A stretch of 37,256 nt of DNA from IMG/VR virus record IMGVR_UViG_3300032893_000175, positions 1 to 37,256 of that record. One strand, 5' to 3'. The notes under the pieces were generated by a model. It ran no database searches. It was not told where the DNA came from and saw only the letters and a list, made by a program, of their open reading frames with translations. The DNA comes from a virus. This document shows, one piece after another, positions 1 to 7,977 of this stretch; positions within the stretch are counted from its first letter, which is position 1; the number at the start of each line of letters is the position of its first letter. The position numbers were made by a program, and so were the translations under genes.

Positions 1-197
1 GAACCCGCAAACGATGACCGCGAACGCCGGGGAGGCGGTCGAGGTGCTGATGGACAAGGTCCTCGGCCAGTTCGACGACCTGACGAACATCACGCTCGCC
101 GGCGCCGCCCAGGCGGCCGTCCTCCCCATGGAGATCCAGGGCTTCCCGGTGTCCACAGCGGACAAAACGTGGCTCTGTTTTGTTGCTACTATACGGG
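1..197. repeat. Left copy of terminal direct repeat
   Basis: Identical to 37060-37256 except A128 versus G37187, which changes a Met to a Val codon. It either marks a circular assembly overlap or is a true short terminal redundancy. The coding frame is continuous through it. Confidence 0.95.
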
Positions 198-223
198 CAA
201 GGACCCTCTACCAGATATCATGA
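1..223 (+). CDS. Tail terminator / tail-completion-like protein, C-terminal part (gene opened by the contig ends)
   Basis: This is the downstream piece of the gene that starts at 36821; the reading frame continues across the circular junction and stops at TGA 221-223. Joined, the protein is 153 residues. It sits just after an HK97 gp10-like gene and just before the tail tube gene, which is where tail-terminator or neck proteins are normally encoded. The visible sequence (VEVLMDKVLGQFDDLTNIT, then a beta-rich tail VEIQGFPVSTADKTWLCFVA) fits the small alpha/beta fold of that group, but I assign it by position and size. The ATG at position 14 is internal, not a start. Confidence 0.7.
   Translation, partial: NPQTMTANAGEAVEVLMDKVLGQFDDLTNITLAGAAQAAVLPMEIQGFPVSTADKTWLCFVATIRARTLYQIS
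184..192 (+). promoter_or_regulatory. Possible extended -10 promoter before the tail genes
   Basis: TGCTACTAT lies inside the end of the preceding gene, 27 bases upstream of ATG 220. It resembles the TGCTAnnnT elements found elsewhere in this genome. There is no clear -35. Support is only motif resemblance and position. Confidence 0.3.
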
Positions 224-432
224 GCATCGAAAAGCCACCCCGCGACACCATGATGAAAGCGCCCCCGGCGAAGAAGTCCTACCACTTCTCCGGGGACGGC
301 GTGTGGGAAGCGCAGAGCATCCTCGCGTCGTCCATCGAGGAGGCGGAGAAGACGTGGAGGGAGACGCGGACGCTCGTCGGCGGGAAAGCCGGGGAGCCCG
401 GGGAGATTACCAAGCCTAGCGAACAGCCATGA
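220..432 (+). CDS. Small tail-region protein of unknown function (70 aa)
   Basis: The start is ATG 220, which overlaps the previous stop (ATGA). A longer frame from 169 exists but would overlap the tail gene deeply. The protein starts MSIEKPPRD and is charged and Pro/Lys-rich at the N terminus. The middle (WEAQSILASSIEEAEKTWRE) looks like an amphipathic helix. No family is recognised. It lies between the tail-completion gene and the major tail protein and overlaps the latter by ATGA, so translational coupling and a role in tail building are likely by context only. Confidence 0.7.
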   Translation: MSIEKPPRDTMMKAPPAKKSYHFSGDGVWEAQSILASSIEEAEKTWRETRTLVGGKAGEPGEITKPSEQP

Positions 433-1619
433 GCGCACAAAAAGGAATCGGGCGGCTGATACAGATCGGGCTCAAGAAGGAGGGCACGCGCGGGACCGCG
501 GAGAGCTCGGCGGCCTACTGGAACCCGTGGAGCGACCTCACGCTCGACGAGAAGAAGGAGTTCGCGGCCGACGACCAGAGCTACGGCCGCATCGAGGACA
601 ACGTCGCGTTCGCGCAGGTGAAGAAGTGGGCGCAGGGGGCGCTCACCGGCATCGTGGGCGACCAGACCATCGGGCTCATCCTCTACTCGCTCTTCGGCGG
701 ATACGGCGTCTCGGGGCCGTCCGACAGCGCGTACACGCACACGTTCACGATCGCGCAGAGCGCCCAGCACCAGTCGCTCACGCTCTTCAAGCACGACCCG
801 CTCGCCGCGGCGGACTACAGCTACGCGAACGGCGTCGTCGAGAAGCTCGACCTCGACTTCGCGCTCAAGCAGTTCGTCAAGTACACCGCCTCGATACTGT
901 CGCTCTCTGGCGCGGCGCAGAGCACCTTCACCCCGTCGACGACGACCGAGAACCGGTTCCTGCCGCAGTACATCGCCGCGAAGTTCGCCGGCTCCTACGG
1001 CGGCGTGACGGGCTCCCTGACCGCGACCGGCACGGCCTCCTCGACCGTCCACGTGACCGCCTGCAGCATCAACCCGCAGAAGTACCTCAAGGTGGGCATG
1101 ACCGTCACCGGCACGAACATCCCGGCGAACACGACGGTGGCGAAGATAGTGAGCTCGACCGCCTACGACCTCTCGCAGGCGACCTCGGGCGCGATCGGCA
1201 CGCAGACCTTCGGGCCGGTGACGATCAAGCTCCGCGCGCTCAAGCTCTCGTTCAACCAGAACGTCGAGGCGCAGGAGGTACTCGGGAGCGTCTCGCCGGC
1301 GGACTTCCTCAACAAGGAGTTCTCCATCGACGGGAGCTTCGAGGCGATCCTGCAGAACGAGTCCGACTTCAAGGACCAATTCATGCTCCCGACCCCGCTC
1401 GCGGTGCGGTTCGACGTCGCGAACAGCGACGTCCTCATCGGCACGAGCTCGACGCCGGAGCTCTACATCGACCTCGCCTCGATCACGCTCCAGGAGTACG
1501 GCACGCCGTACAAGGTGGGGGAGCTCGTCTACCAGCAGGTCAAGTTCAAGGCGAGCTACTCGCTCGCCGACACCCTGCTCGGCAAGGCGGTGCTCGTGAA
1601 CTCGGTGTCGACCTTTTAG
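429..1619 (+). CDS. Major tail (tube) protein with inserted beta domain
   Basis: A 396-residue protein in the classic slot before the tail-assembly chaperone. Residues about 1-190 and 263-396 look like one tail-tube fold, with a SLFGGYG turn, a beta-rich core and a final FKASYSLADTLLGKAVLVN strand region. Residues about 196-262 form a separate module (VGMTVTGTNIPANTTVAKIV, then LSQATSG) that recurs in the head-tail connector encoded at 35286. Such modules are often exposed, domain-like insertions on virion proteins. The start overlaps the previous stop (ATGA) and has no Shine-Dalgarno sequence. Tube assignment rests on gene order, size and beta-rich character. Confidence 0.8.
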   Translation: MSAQKGIGRLIQIGLKKEGTRGTAESSAAYWNPWSDLTLDEKKEFAADDQSYGRIEDNVAFAQVKKWAQGALTGIVGDQTIGLILYSLFGGYGVSGPSDSAYTHTFTIAQSAQHQSLTLFKHDPLAAADYSYANGVVEKLDLDFALKQFVKYTASILSLSGAAQSTFTPSTTTENRFLPQYIAAKFAGSYGGVTGSLTATGTASSTVHVTACSINPQKYLKVGMTVTGTNIPANTTVAKIVSSTAYDLSQATSGAIGTQTFGPVTIKLRALKLSFNQNVEAQEVLGSVSPADFLNKEFSIDGSFEAILQNESDFKDQFMLPTPLAVRFDVANSDVLIGTSSTPELYIDLASITLQEYGTPYKVGELVYQQVKFKASYSLADTLLGKAVLVNSVSTF

Positions 1620-1638
1620 CAAATAAACCAAGCTCGCC

Positions 1639-1965
1639 ATGGAAAGAGAGAAGAAGACGGTGAAGATCGGGTCCCACGACCTCGTCCTGAACGCGTACGT
1701 CACCGGCCGCGAGGCGAACGAGCTCAAGCGCGTGCTCTTCGGGAGCGTGAACGTCGCCGTCGAGGGGGACACGACGAAGGCATCGAACATCTCGGGGGCG
1801 GTGCTCGTCCAGCAGGAGGAGAAGGCCATCGAGATGCTCGTCGTCTCGCTCGACGGGAGCGCGGAGAACGTGCTCGCGCGCGTCCTCGACCTGCCGGAGG
1901 CGGAGTACGCCCAGGTCGTCGAGGCGGTGAACGCGATCCGCGTCCCTTTCGAGAAGGAGAAGTAG
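1639..1965 (+). CDS. Tail assembly chaperone, short form (lambda gpG-like)
   Basis: A 108-residue protein between the tail tube and tape-measure genes, the position of gpG in lambda-like phages. It begins MEREKKTVKIGSHDLVLNAY and is mostly alpha/beta and acidic toward the C terminus. Its last codons contain a slippery heptamer, CCCTTTC at 1944-1950 in the correct phase, followed after 6 bases by a 9-bp hairpin that includes the stop codon. Family knowledge says such proteins bind the tape-measure protein and recruit tube subunits. The start has an A-rich leader and no Shine-Dalgarno sequence. Confidence 0.85.
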   Translation: MEREKKTVKIGSHDLVLNAYVTGREANELKRVLFGSVNVAVEGDTTKASNISGAVLVQQEEKAIEMLVVSLDGSAENVLARVLDLPEAEYAQVVEAVNAIRVPFEKEK

Positions 1966-2147
1966 GGAGCGCCTGGAGCCGCTACTTCTCGCACAACATA
2001 GTCACGTTCCCCGAGCAGGTGGAGGCGGTCCTCTGCCGCGAGATGGGGTGGACGCACCAGGAGTACCTCGACCAGCCGGTCGGGTTCGTGGCTATCCTCA
2101 GCGGCCTCATGCGCGCGGAGGCGGAGCGGGCTAAAATGACGCCATGA
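1639..2147 (+). CDS. Tail assembly chaperone, -1 frameshift fusion (lambda gpGT-like)
   Basis: A -1 slip at CCCTTTC (1944-1950) joins the first 104 residues to 65 residues read from 1950 to TGA 2145-2147, giving about 169 aa. The extension contains AWSRYFSHNIVTFPEQV and GWTHQEYLDQPVGF, then a helix ending RAEAERAKM, similar in size and style to the T domain of gpGT proteins. It has no start of its own and fills the otherwise empty 178-base gap before the tape-measure ATG (2144), which it overlaps. The long form normally binds the tape-measure protein and is made at a low ratio to the short form. Confidence 0.85.
1944..1990 (+). promoter_or_regulatory. Programmed -1 frameshift signal
   Basis: The slippery heptamer C CCT TTC (1944-1950) matches X XXY YYZ. 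A 6-base spacer follows, then GAGAAGTAG (1957-1965) pairs perfectly with CTACTTCTC (1982-1990) around a 16-base loop. The zero-frame stop TAG lies in the stem. This is the standard arrangement for a stimulated -1 shift. Confidence 0.88.
2132..2137 (+). promoter_or_regulatory. Possible -10 element before the tape-measure gene
   Basis: TAAAAT lies 6 bases before ATG 2144, a spacing that would start transcription at or next to the start codon. It also codes for part of the gpT-like domain, so chance is possible. Confidence 0.3.
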
Positions 2148-3481
2148 ACTCGACGGTCCAGATCGTCCTCCAGCTCGTCGACCAGGCGAGCTCCGGCCTC
2201 TCCGGGGTGACGGGGGCCATCGAGAACAACAGGAAGGCCATATCCGACCTCGCCATCGGCGCGGGCGTCGTCTCCGCGGCCTTCATAGCGTTCGCGAAGT
2301 CGTCCATCGACGCGTACTCGGAGAGCGAGGACATCGTCGCGCAGCTGAACGCTGTGCTGACCTCCACGAAGGGGGTCGCGGGCGAGACCGCGGACGCCGC
2401 GATCAATCTCTCGAAGTCGCTCGAGTCGACGACCAAGTACAGCGACGAGGCGGTGCTCTCGACCGAGAACCTGCTCCTCACGTTTACCGCCATAAAGTCG
2501 AGCGTCATGCCGCAGGCGACGCAGACCGTACTCGACATGGCGACCGCGCTCGGCGAGGACACGAAGGATGCCGCGATCCAGCTCGGCAAGGCGATGCAGG
2601 ACCCCGTCCTCGGCGTCACCGCGCTCCGGCGCGTCGGCGTGGACTTCAGCAAGGACCAGCAGGCGGTCATCAAGTCCCTCGTCGACACCGGCCAGAGCGC
2701 GAAGGCGCAGCAGCTCATCCTCGCGGAGCTCAACCGCGAGTTCGGCGGCTCCGCCGCGGCCGCCGCGGACACCTACGCCGGCAAGATGGCGCAGCTGCAG
2801 AACCAGATAAACGACGCGCAGGAGGAGATCGGCAAGGCGCTCATCCCGGTGCTCCTGCAGCTCCTCACCGCCATCGTGCCGATCGTCACCAAGGTCTCGG
2901 AGTGGATACAGGAGCACCCTGAGCTCTCGAAGTGGATCATCCTCATCGGCGGCGGCGTCACGACCCTCACGGCGGCGCTCGCCGCCTTCGCGCTCGTCCT
3001 CCCCGGCATCATCGCCGGGCTCGGCCTCCTCGGTACCGCCGTGGCGGCCGCCTTCCTTCCGGTCACCGCGGGCGTGGCGGCCGTCACCGCGCTCATCGCG
3101 GCGTTCAAGCAGTTGCAGACCTTCATAAACGGCGGCGGATTCAAGGGCGTCACCGCCGGAAACTTCCTCAGCGCGCTCGGCGAGAACCTGTCGAACCCGC
3201 TCTCCATGCTCAAGACGCTCGGCATACCGGGCTTCGCGGAGGGCGGCGTGGTCGCGGGGCCGACCCTCGCGATGGTGGGCGAGTCCGGGCCGGAGGCCAT
3301 CATCCCGCTCTCCGCGCTCGGAGGCGGCTCGACCATCGGGGGAGTGGGCGCCGGGCGGGGAGGGGTCACCGTGAACATAACCGGCGGCTACTACCTCGAC
3401 CGCTCGGCGGCTACCGAGATCGGCAATGCGCTCGCGACGCTCGTCGGGAAGCAACTCAAGCTCCGCAACTACGCGACCTAG
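2144..3481 (+). CDS. Tape measure protein
   Basis: A 445-residue protein that scaffolds the tail tube and sets tail length. The N-terminal half is helical and Ala/Ser-rich (VDQASSGLSGVTGAIEN onward). Hydrophobic segments lie at about 264-325 (WIILIGGGVTTLTAALAAF and following). Near the C terminus comes the tape-measure signature FAEGGVVAGPTLAMVGESGP followed by EAIIPL. At the usual rule of roughly 0.15 nm per residue the tail would be near 65-70 nm, which is short. There is no peptidase or lysozyme domain in it. It overlaps the frameshifted chaperone by 4 bases and precedes the baseplate genes. Confidence 0.9.
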   Translation: MNSTVQIVLQLVDQASSGLSGVTGAIENNRKAISDLAIGAGVVSAAFIAFAKSSIDAYSESEDIVAQLNAVLTSTKGVAGETADAAINLSKSLESTTKYSDEAVLSTENLLLTFTAIKSSVMPQATQTVLDMATALGEDTKDAAIQLGKAMQDPVLGVTALRRVGVDFSKDQQAVIKSLVDTGQSAKAQQLILAELNREFGGSAAAAADTYAGKMAQLQNQINDAQEEIGKALIPVLLQLLTAIVPIVTKVSEWIQEHPELSKWIILIGGGVTTLTAALAAFALVLPGIIAGLGLLGTAVAAAFLPVTAGVAAVTALIAAFKQLQTFINGGGFKGVTAGNFLSALGENLSNPLSMLKTLGIPGFAEGGVVAGPTLAMVGESGPEAIIPLSALGGGSTIGGVGAGRGGVTVNITGGYYLDRSAATEIGNALATLVGKQLKLRNYAT

Positions 3482-3484
3482 CCC

Positions 3485-4927
3485 ATGACGCCCGTCTACA
3501 TCAAGGTGGCCGGGTCCGACGTCTCCTCCGCGGTCAACTGGCGCGACGTCGACCTCGTCTCCGTGCTCACCAAGGAGGTGTCGACGCTCTCGTTCAGCGT
3601 GAGCAAGGCGATCGGGGACTCCTCGATAACCGCCCCGGCCATCGGGGACGCGGTCGAGCTCCACGACTCCTCCGGCATCGTCTTCGGCGGCACGGTCACG
3701 GAGGTCGAGGTCACGGTCTCGGGGCTCCGGGTGCAGTACCTCGTCCACTGCACGGACTACAGCTACCTGGCGGACGGGACGCTCGTGCACAAGAACTACG
3801 CCGGCGAGGACCCGGCCGACATCGTCGCCGACCTCTTCGCGACCTTCGCTTCCGGCAAGGGGTTCACCACGACGCACGTCCAGCGGGCGAACTTCCTCGT
3901 GCCGAGCATAAAGTTCAACTACCAGCCGTTGACGAAGTGCCTCGAGTCGCTCGCGAAGCTGATCGGGTGGGACTGGTACATCGACCCCGGCAAGGACGTG
4001 CACTTCTTCCTCGGCGACGTCGCGGACGGCGTGGGCGACAACGGCGCGGCGCCGATCATCGTCGACAACGCGGGCGGCAACTCCGGCGCGGATATCGAGT
4101 GGAACTCGCTCGACGTCGACCTGAACCTCCAGAACCTCCAGAACAGCGTCTACGTCATCGGCGGCAACTACGCGAAGGTGTTCACCGCCACCACGACCCC
4201 CGACACGTACAAGACCGACGGGGTGACCCAGGTGTGGTCGCTCGCCTACCCCTACACCGCCTCGAAGCTCGTCGTGACGCTGAACGGCACGCCGCAGAGC
4301 GTCGGCGTCGACGGGACGGACCCGCCCTCGAGCGTGCAGGTGCTCTACAACGACGCGAACCGCAACATAAAGTTCACCGCCGGCGCCCCGACCTCCGGGG
4401 AGACGCTGAAGGCCTTCGGCGAGGCGCAGGTGCCGATCGTCGCGCACGCGGGCGACTCGGCCTCCATAACCGCGTACGGCGAGCACCAGAGCGTCATCAA
4501 GGACTCGAAGATATCGACCGTCGCGGAGGCGCAGGCGCGCGCCAAGGCGGCCATCCTGCAGTTCGGGCACCCGGTCTACACCGTGCGGGTCACGACGCTC
4601 GTGCCAGGGTGCGCGATCGGGCAGGGGATATTTGTCGACCTTTCGGACCTGGGGATAAGCCGGTGGCTCGTGATAAAGCGGGTCGAGGCGACCGTCAGGA
4701 ACCCGGGCTCCTCGGCGCGGCTCGCGTACCAGCTCGAGTGCACGGGGAGCGACAACGTGACCTACGTGGACATCATGACCCTGCTCCTCCAGCAGGAGGC
4801 GGCGCAGACGCAGGTGGACGACAGCACCATCAACGAGAACCTCGAGGTGGCGCCCGAGGAGGACCTCGAGGTGGCCGAGGCGCTGTCCCAAACCTCCTAC
4901 CCGTCGCTCCCCGCGAGCTGGGGGTAG
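3485..4927 (+). CDS. Baseplate hub / tail-tip protein
   Basis: A 480-residue protein encoded 3 bases after the tape measure, where siphophages place distal tail or hub proteins. The N-terminal 130 residues are beta-rich (VYIKVAGSDVSSAVNWRDVD, FGGTVTEVEV). A segment like those of gp27/gpD-type hubs follows (YAGEDPADIVADLFATFA, LIGWDWYIDPGKDVHFF), and the end is acidic and helical. These are features of hub proteins that ring the tail tube end. I cannot distinguish Dit-fused from Tal-type architecture by eye. The start ATG 3485 follows TAG CCC directly and has no Shine-Dalgarno sequence. Confidence 0.7.
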   Translation: MTPVYIKVAGSDVSSAVNWRDVDLVSVLTKEVSTLSFSVSKAIGDSSITAPAIGDAVELHDSSGIVFGGTVTEVEVTVSGLRVQYLVHCTDYSYLADGTLVHKNYAGEDPADIVADLFATFASGKGFTTTHVQRANFLVPSIKFNYQPLTKCLESLAKLIGWDWYIDPGKDVHFFLGDVADGVGDNGAAPIIVDNAGGNSGADIEWNSLDVDLNLQNLQNSVYVIGGNYAKVFTATTTPDTYKTDGVTQVWSLAYPYTASKLVVTLNGTPQSVGVDGTDPPSSVQVLYNDANRNIKFTAGAPTSGETLKAFGEAQVPIVAHAGDSASITAYGEHQSVIKDSKISTVAEAQARAKAAILQFGHPVYTVRVTTLVPGCAIGQGIFVDLSDLGISRWLVIKRVEATVRNPGSSARLAYQLECTGSDNVTYVDIMTLLLQQEAAQTQVDDSTINENLEVAPEEDLEVAEALSQTSYPSLPASWG

Positions 4928-4929
4928 GG

Positions 4930-4938
4930 TGCTATCAT
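4930..4938 (+). promoter_or_regulatory. Extended -10 promoter (TGCTATCAT)
   Basis: GGTGCTATCAT lies just after the hub gene stop in a 32-base intergenic gap and 21 bases before ATG 4960. It shares GGTGCTA with four other late promoters in this genome. Confidence 0.55.
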
Positions 4939-4959
4939 TTTCTCGATAACCAAAACGCA

Positions 4960-5559
4960 ATGGAAACAAGAACACCAAGGCAGTACTCCTCGGCGTGGCC
5001 GGTCCTCCTCCTCAAGCGGCTCCTCCACACCAGGCTCGGCGCGCGCGTCGGCTTCGCGCTCGGGCTCCGCGGGTTCAACAGCGTCGGCGCCGTGGTCGTG
5101 CGCGCGAACCCGAAGTGGTACCAGCGCAGGGTCGTGCATCTCGGCTTCGCGTACAACTCGCGCGTGAACAAGGGCGCCGACCTCATCGCGTCGCTCGTCA
5201 CCGGCGCGGCGCAGAACTCCATATCCTCGCCGCTCCCGCCGAAGTACATCGCGCTGGCCGACACCTCGACCATCACGCCGGACAAGACCGACACCACGCT
5301 CGCGCACGAGACGTCCGCGTCCGGCATGACGCGCGCGCTCGGCACGCAGGCGAACTACACCGGGCCGTCCGCGCTCGACGGCGCGGCCTCCTACACGGTG
5401 AGCAAGACGTTCACGGCGGGCACGAGCGTCACCATATACGCGGCGGCGCTCTTCGACGCGAGCTCCTCCGGCAATCTCTTCGTCGAGGCCAACCTCGGGA
5501 GCGCGGCGATCCTCGCCTCGAGCGACCAGCTCACGGTCACCTGGACGGTGAACCTCTAG
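4960..5559 (+). CDS. Tail tip / fibre-type structural protein
   Basis: A 199-residue protein. After a basic N-terminal region (about 1-65) comes NKGADLIASLVTGAAQNS, then a beta-rich domain with PDKTDTTLAHE and ending ASSDQLTVTWTVNL. This C-terminal pattern is familiar from small phage tail and fibre proteins of the 'TxPxxTDTxLA' type. The protein encoded at 6640 repeats the same plan (RGMDLLVQWLVSGLNSS, STTDTALATP), so the two are probably paralogues. A larger upstream open frame exists, but ATG 4960 is chosen because it follows a promoter-like TGCTATCAT and an intergenic gap. Confidence 0.7.
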   Translation: METRTPRQYSSAWPVLLLKRLLHTRLGARVGFALGLRGFNSVGAVVVRANPKWYQRRVVHLGFAYNSRVNKGADLIASLVTGAAQNSISSPLPPKYIALADTSTITPDKTDTTLAHETSASGMTRALGTQANYTGPSALDGAASYTVSKTFTAGTSVTIYAAALFDASSSGNLFVEANLGSAAILASSDQLTVTWTVNL

Positions 5560-5561
5560 CC

Positions 5562-5744
5562 ATGAAGGATATCCTCAGGAGGATGCTCAAGAGGGAGCAC
5601 AAGCTCAACAAGACGTTCTCCTACGCGGTGGGGGACATCACGCTCTCGTTCACGCTCCGGGTCGACGTGAAGGACGAGCTCGAGGACTTCAAGCGGATGA
5701 TGGAGGTGGCGATGGCCGACATCGACGAGGAGCTCGCGAAATAA
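5562..5744 (+). CDS. Small helical tail-region protein (60 aa)
   Basis: ATG 5562 follows the previous stop after 2 bases. The protein begins MKDILRRMLKREHKLNKTFS, has a short beta segment (YAVGDITLSFTLRVDV) and ends in an acidic amphipathic helix (KDELEDFKRMMEVAMADIDE). No family is recognised. It sits between two tail-fibre-type genes with gaps of 2 and 3 bases, so it is probably co-translated with them. It could be a chaperone or a minor structural component. Confidence 0.7.
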   Translation: MKDILRRMLKREHKLNKTFSYAVGDITLSFTLRVDVKDELEDFKRMMEVAMADIDEELAK

Positions 5745-5747
5745 GGC

Positions 5748-6614
5748 ATGGCCTACGCCGTCGACTTCTTCCTGGTGGGCGGAGGCGCTGGCGGCGGGTC
5801 CGGCTCCGGGAGGAACGGCGGCGGCGGCGGCGGCCGCATACTCACCGGGACGGATTCGCTCGCGGCGGGGGCGTACCCCGTGGTGATAGGCGCCGGCGGG
5901 GCGACCGACACGAACGGGGGAGACTCGACGTTCAACGGGCACACCGCCCTCGGCGGCGGCCGCGGAGCGAACGCGAGCAACAGCGCGGGGAACGGCGGCT
6001 CGGGCGGCGGCGGCAGCGACGCGCATATCTTCGCCGGCACGGCCGACAACAGCGACGGCGGCATAGGCAGCGACGCCGGCGACGGCGAGGGCACGTTCGG
6101 CGGCGGCGGCGGCGGCGGCGCGACCCAGCCGGGGGTGCGCTCCATCGACTCGCCGAACGGCGGCTCGGGCGGCGACGGCCTCCACTCCTCGTTCAGCGGG
6201 ACCGCCGTGTGGTACGCCGGCGGTGGCAAGGGGAACTCGACCAGGACGCCGGTCTCCGGCCAGGGGAGCGGGAGCGGGAGCTACGGCGGCGGCGGCGACT
6301 ACAGCGCGGCGGGCGGGCCGGGGCTCCTCATCCTGCGCGCGCCGCTCGGGACGGTGAACGCCTCCGGCGGCACGCACTCGAGCGACTCGACCTACGACTA
6401 CTGGACCTTCACCTCGGGCGCCACGTTCACGCTCCACGAGCTCTTCTCCGCGAGCCTGAGCGTCTCGATGATGAACTCGGCCTCCCGGCTCGCGACCGTC
6501 GGCCGGGCCGGCGTCTTCGCCCGGACGCTCGCCGACTCGATCATGAACGCCGCGCTCCGGTTCGTCCTCCTGAACAAGAAGTCGATACGCTGGGGATTCT
6601 TTACCTGGTCGTGA
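5748..6614 (+). CDS. Glycine-rich tail fibre / adhesin-like protein
   Basis: A 288-residue protein. After the strand AYAVDFFLVGG, residues about 8-205 are dominated by Gly runs (GGGAGGGSGSGRNGGGGGG), interleaved with short hydrophobic turns such as AYPVVIGAGGATD and GPGLLILRAPLG. This layout is known from phage receptor-binding tips and glycine-rich fibre domains, where Gly-rich stretches form stacked polyglycine helices. The last 70 residues are of different composition (HELFSASLSVSMMNSASRL). It belongs to the tail-fibre block between 4960 and 7975. The larger exported protein encoded at 28076 has a similar Gly-rich domain. Confidence 0.7.
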   Translation: MAYAVDFFLVGGGAGGGSGSGRNGGGGGGRILTGTDSLAAGAYPVVIGAGGATDTNGGDSTFNGHTALGGGRGANASNSAGNGGSGGGGSDAHIFAGTADNSDGGIGSDAGDGEGTFGGGGGGGATQPGVRSIDSPNGGSGGDGLHSSFSGTAVWYAGGGKGNSTRTPVSGQGSGSGSYGGGGDYSAAGGPGLLILRAPLGTVNASGGTHSSDSTYDYWTFTSGATFTLHELFSASLSVSMMNSASRLATVGRAGVFARTLADSIMNAALRFVLLNKKSIRWGFFTWS

Positions 6615-6623
6615 CCGGCCTGG

Positions 6624-6632
6624 TGCTATACT
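6624..6632 (+). promoter_or_regulatory. Extended -10 promoter for a leaderless transcript
   Basis: TGCTATACT is a near-consensus extended -10. Exactly 7 bases separate it from ATG 6640, so transcription would begin at the start codon. It shares GGTGCTA with other late promoters. It lies in the 25-base gap between two tail genes. Confidence 0.65.
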
Positions 6633-6639
6633 CGATGCC

Positions 6640-7209
6640 ATGACAGAAGTCGCCGTCAAGGAGCCCTCCGGGATACGCGGGATGGTGACGGTCCGCCGCC
6701 ACCCTGCCGGGACGGTCGCGGAGCTCCGGCGGCTGCACCGGGAGGGCAGGCACTTCGAGGCGCTCGCGCTCCTCAAGCACGGCGACGTCGTGGCGCGCGA
6801 CCACAACATCGTGGTGCAGAGCGCGAGCCGCGGCATGGACCTCCTCGTCCAGTGGCTTGTGAGCGGCCTGAACTCGTCGCTCGCGTACCCGGTCGGGCCC
6901 CAGTGGGGCGAGATAGGGACGGGGACCGCGACCCCCTCCACGACCGACACGGCGCTCGCAACGCCCGTCGCGCGCGCGCAGCTTTCGTACGCCTCCGACA
7001 TATCATTCAACGAGGCGCAGCTGCAGTTCTTCTTCGCCGACGGCCAGCTCGCGGACGGCATCTACCACGAGTTCGGCACGTTCGTCTCGACGTCGAGCGT
7101 CGTCGGCGACGGGCAGCTCTTCAACCGCGCGCTCTTCTCCTCGCCGTACTCGAAGACGAGCGGGAACGACACGACGGTGGAGGTCGACTTTACGCTGGCT
7201 AACGCATAA
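6640..7209 (+). CDS. Tail fibre-type structural protein
   Basis: A 189-residue protein. The N-terminal part carries MVTVRRHPAGTVAELRRLH and LALLKHGDVVARDHN. From about residue 67 it follows the same plan as the product of 4960: RGMDLLVQWLVSGLNSS, then GTGTATPSTTDTALATP and a beta-rich end (GNDTTVEVDFTLANA). Small phage tail proteins of this kind usually attach fibres or form part of the tip. The start is fixed by a strong extended -10 element 7 bases upstream, which implies a leaderless message. It is followed after 4 bases by another tail protein gene. Confidence 0.7.
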   Translation: MTEVAVKEPSGIRGMVTVRRHPAGTVAELRRLHREGRHFEALALLKHGDVVARDHNIVVQSASRGMDLLVQWLVSGLNSSLAYPVGPQWGEIGTGTATPSTTDTALATPVARAQLSYASDISFNEAQLQFFFADGQLADGIYHEFGTFVSTSSVVGDGQLFNRALFSSPYSKTSGNDTTVEVDFTLANA

Positions 7210-7213
7210 AACC

Positions 7214-7975
7214 ATGAGATCATCTGCGGCGACGGCAGGGGGCACGGGGTACGCGACGGACTACAACTACCTCCGCGCCGACGCGCAGGCGGCGAGCTGG
7301 CTCCTCGTGCACCAGAAGTCGAGCCCGGGCATGGGCGTCACGATCGAGGCCGGCGTGTGCTACATCGGCGGCACGAAGGTCTCGTACGCCGGCGGCAACT
7401 CGGGCACCATCACGGCGCCGGTCTCGAATCCGCGCATCGACCTCGTCACCATCGACTCCTCGGGCACCATCGGAATCACGACCGGCACCGAGAACGCGTC
7501 GCCGACCGCGCCGACGTACCCCGCGAACAAGGTGGTCCTCGCCGAGATCTACAACGTGACCGGCGAGACCATCATCTACGACAACGCGAACCAAACGATG
7601 GGGCAGGGGTACATCACCGACGTGCGCCCGTTCGTGCAGAGCGTCGACCCGACGCAGTCGGACCTCTCCTCGCAGTCGCTCCAGACCCTTTACACGAACA
7701 ACACCGGGCGCGCGCAGCTCCACGTGGTCACCATCGCCATCACGGGGAACAACGGCGCGGCGACCGTCACGGCGACCATCGACGGGACGGGCGGCTCGCC
7801 GGTCGGCACGACGGTGTGCGAGCAGTCCGTAAACAACCCGGCGGCGACGGCGCTCGTCATGGAGGTGGTGCTCACCTTCCTCGTGAAGGTCGGCGGCACG
7901 TACTACATCGACAAGGCGGTGACCGGCAGCTCCTCTGTCGGCAGCGTCGTCGCGTGGCGGGCCATCAGCTTCTAG
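7214..7975 (+). CDS. Tail fibre/baseplate protein with C-terminal beta domain
   Basis: A 253-residue protein. Residues 1-145 resemble N-terminal regions of phage fibre proteins: the segment ATDYNYLRADAQAA, then IEAGVCYIGGTKV and ANKVVLAEIYNVTGET, then YITDVRPFVQS. Residues about 159-253 (NNTGRAQLHVVTIAIT, VVLTFLVKVGGTYYI, VAWRAISF) form a separate beta domain that recurs in the early membrane protein encoded at 12827. It probably adopts a jelly-roll or beta-sandwich fibre-tip fold. It is the last tail gene before the lysis genes and is spaced 2 bases from the next gene. Confidence 0.7.
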   Translation: MRSSAATAGGTGYATDYNYLRADAQAASWLLVHQKSSPGMGVTIEAGVCYIGGTKVSYAGGNSGTITAPVSNPRIDLVTIDSSGTIGITTGTENASPTAPTYPANKVVLAEIYNVTGETIIYDNANQTMGQGYITDVRPFVQSVDPTQSDLSSQSLQTLYTNNTGRAQLHVVTIAITGNNGAATVTATIDGTGGSPVGTTVCEQSVNNPAATALVMEVVLTFLVKVGGTYYIDKAVTGSSSVGSVVAWRAISF

Positions 7976-7977
7976 CC

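Noticed and set aside
1982-4978. Long minus-strand open frame (998 codons) over the tail genes
   Set aside because: Antisense shadow of the tape-measure and hub genes; its composition is typical of reversed GC-rich coding DNA.
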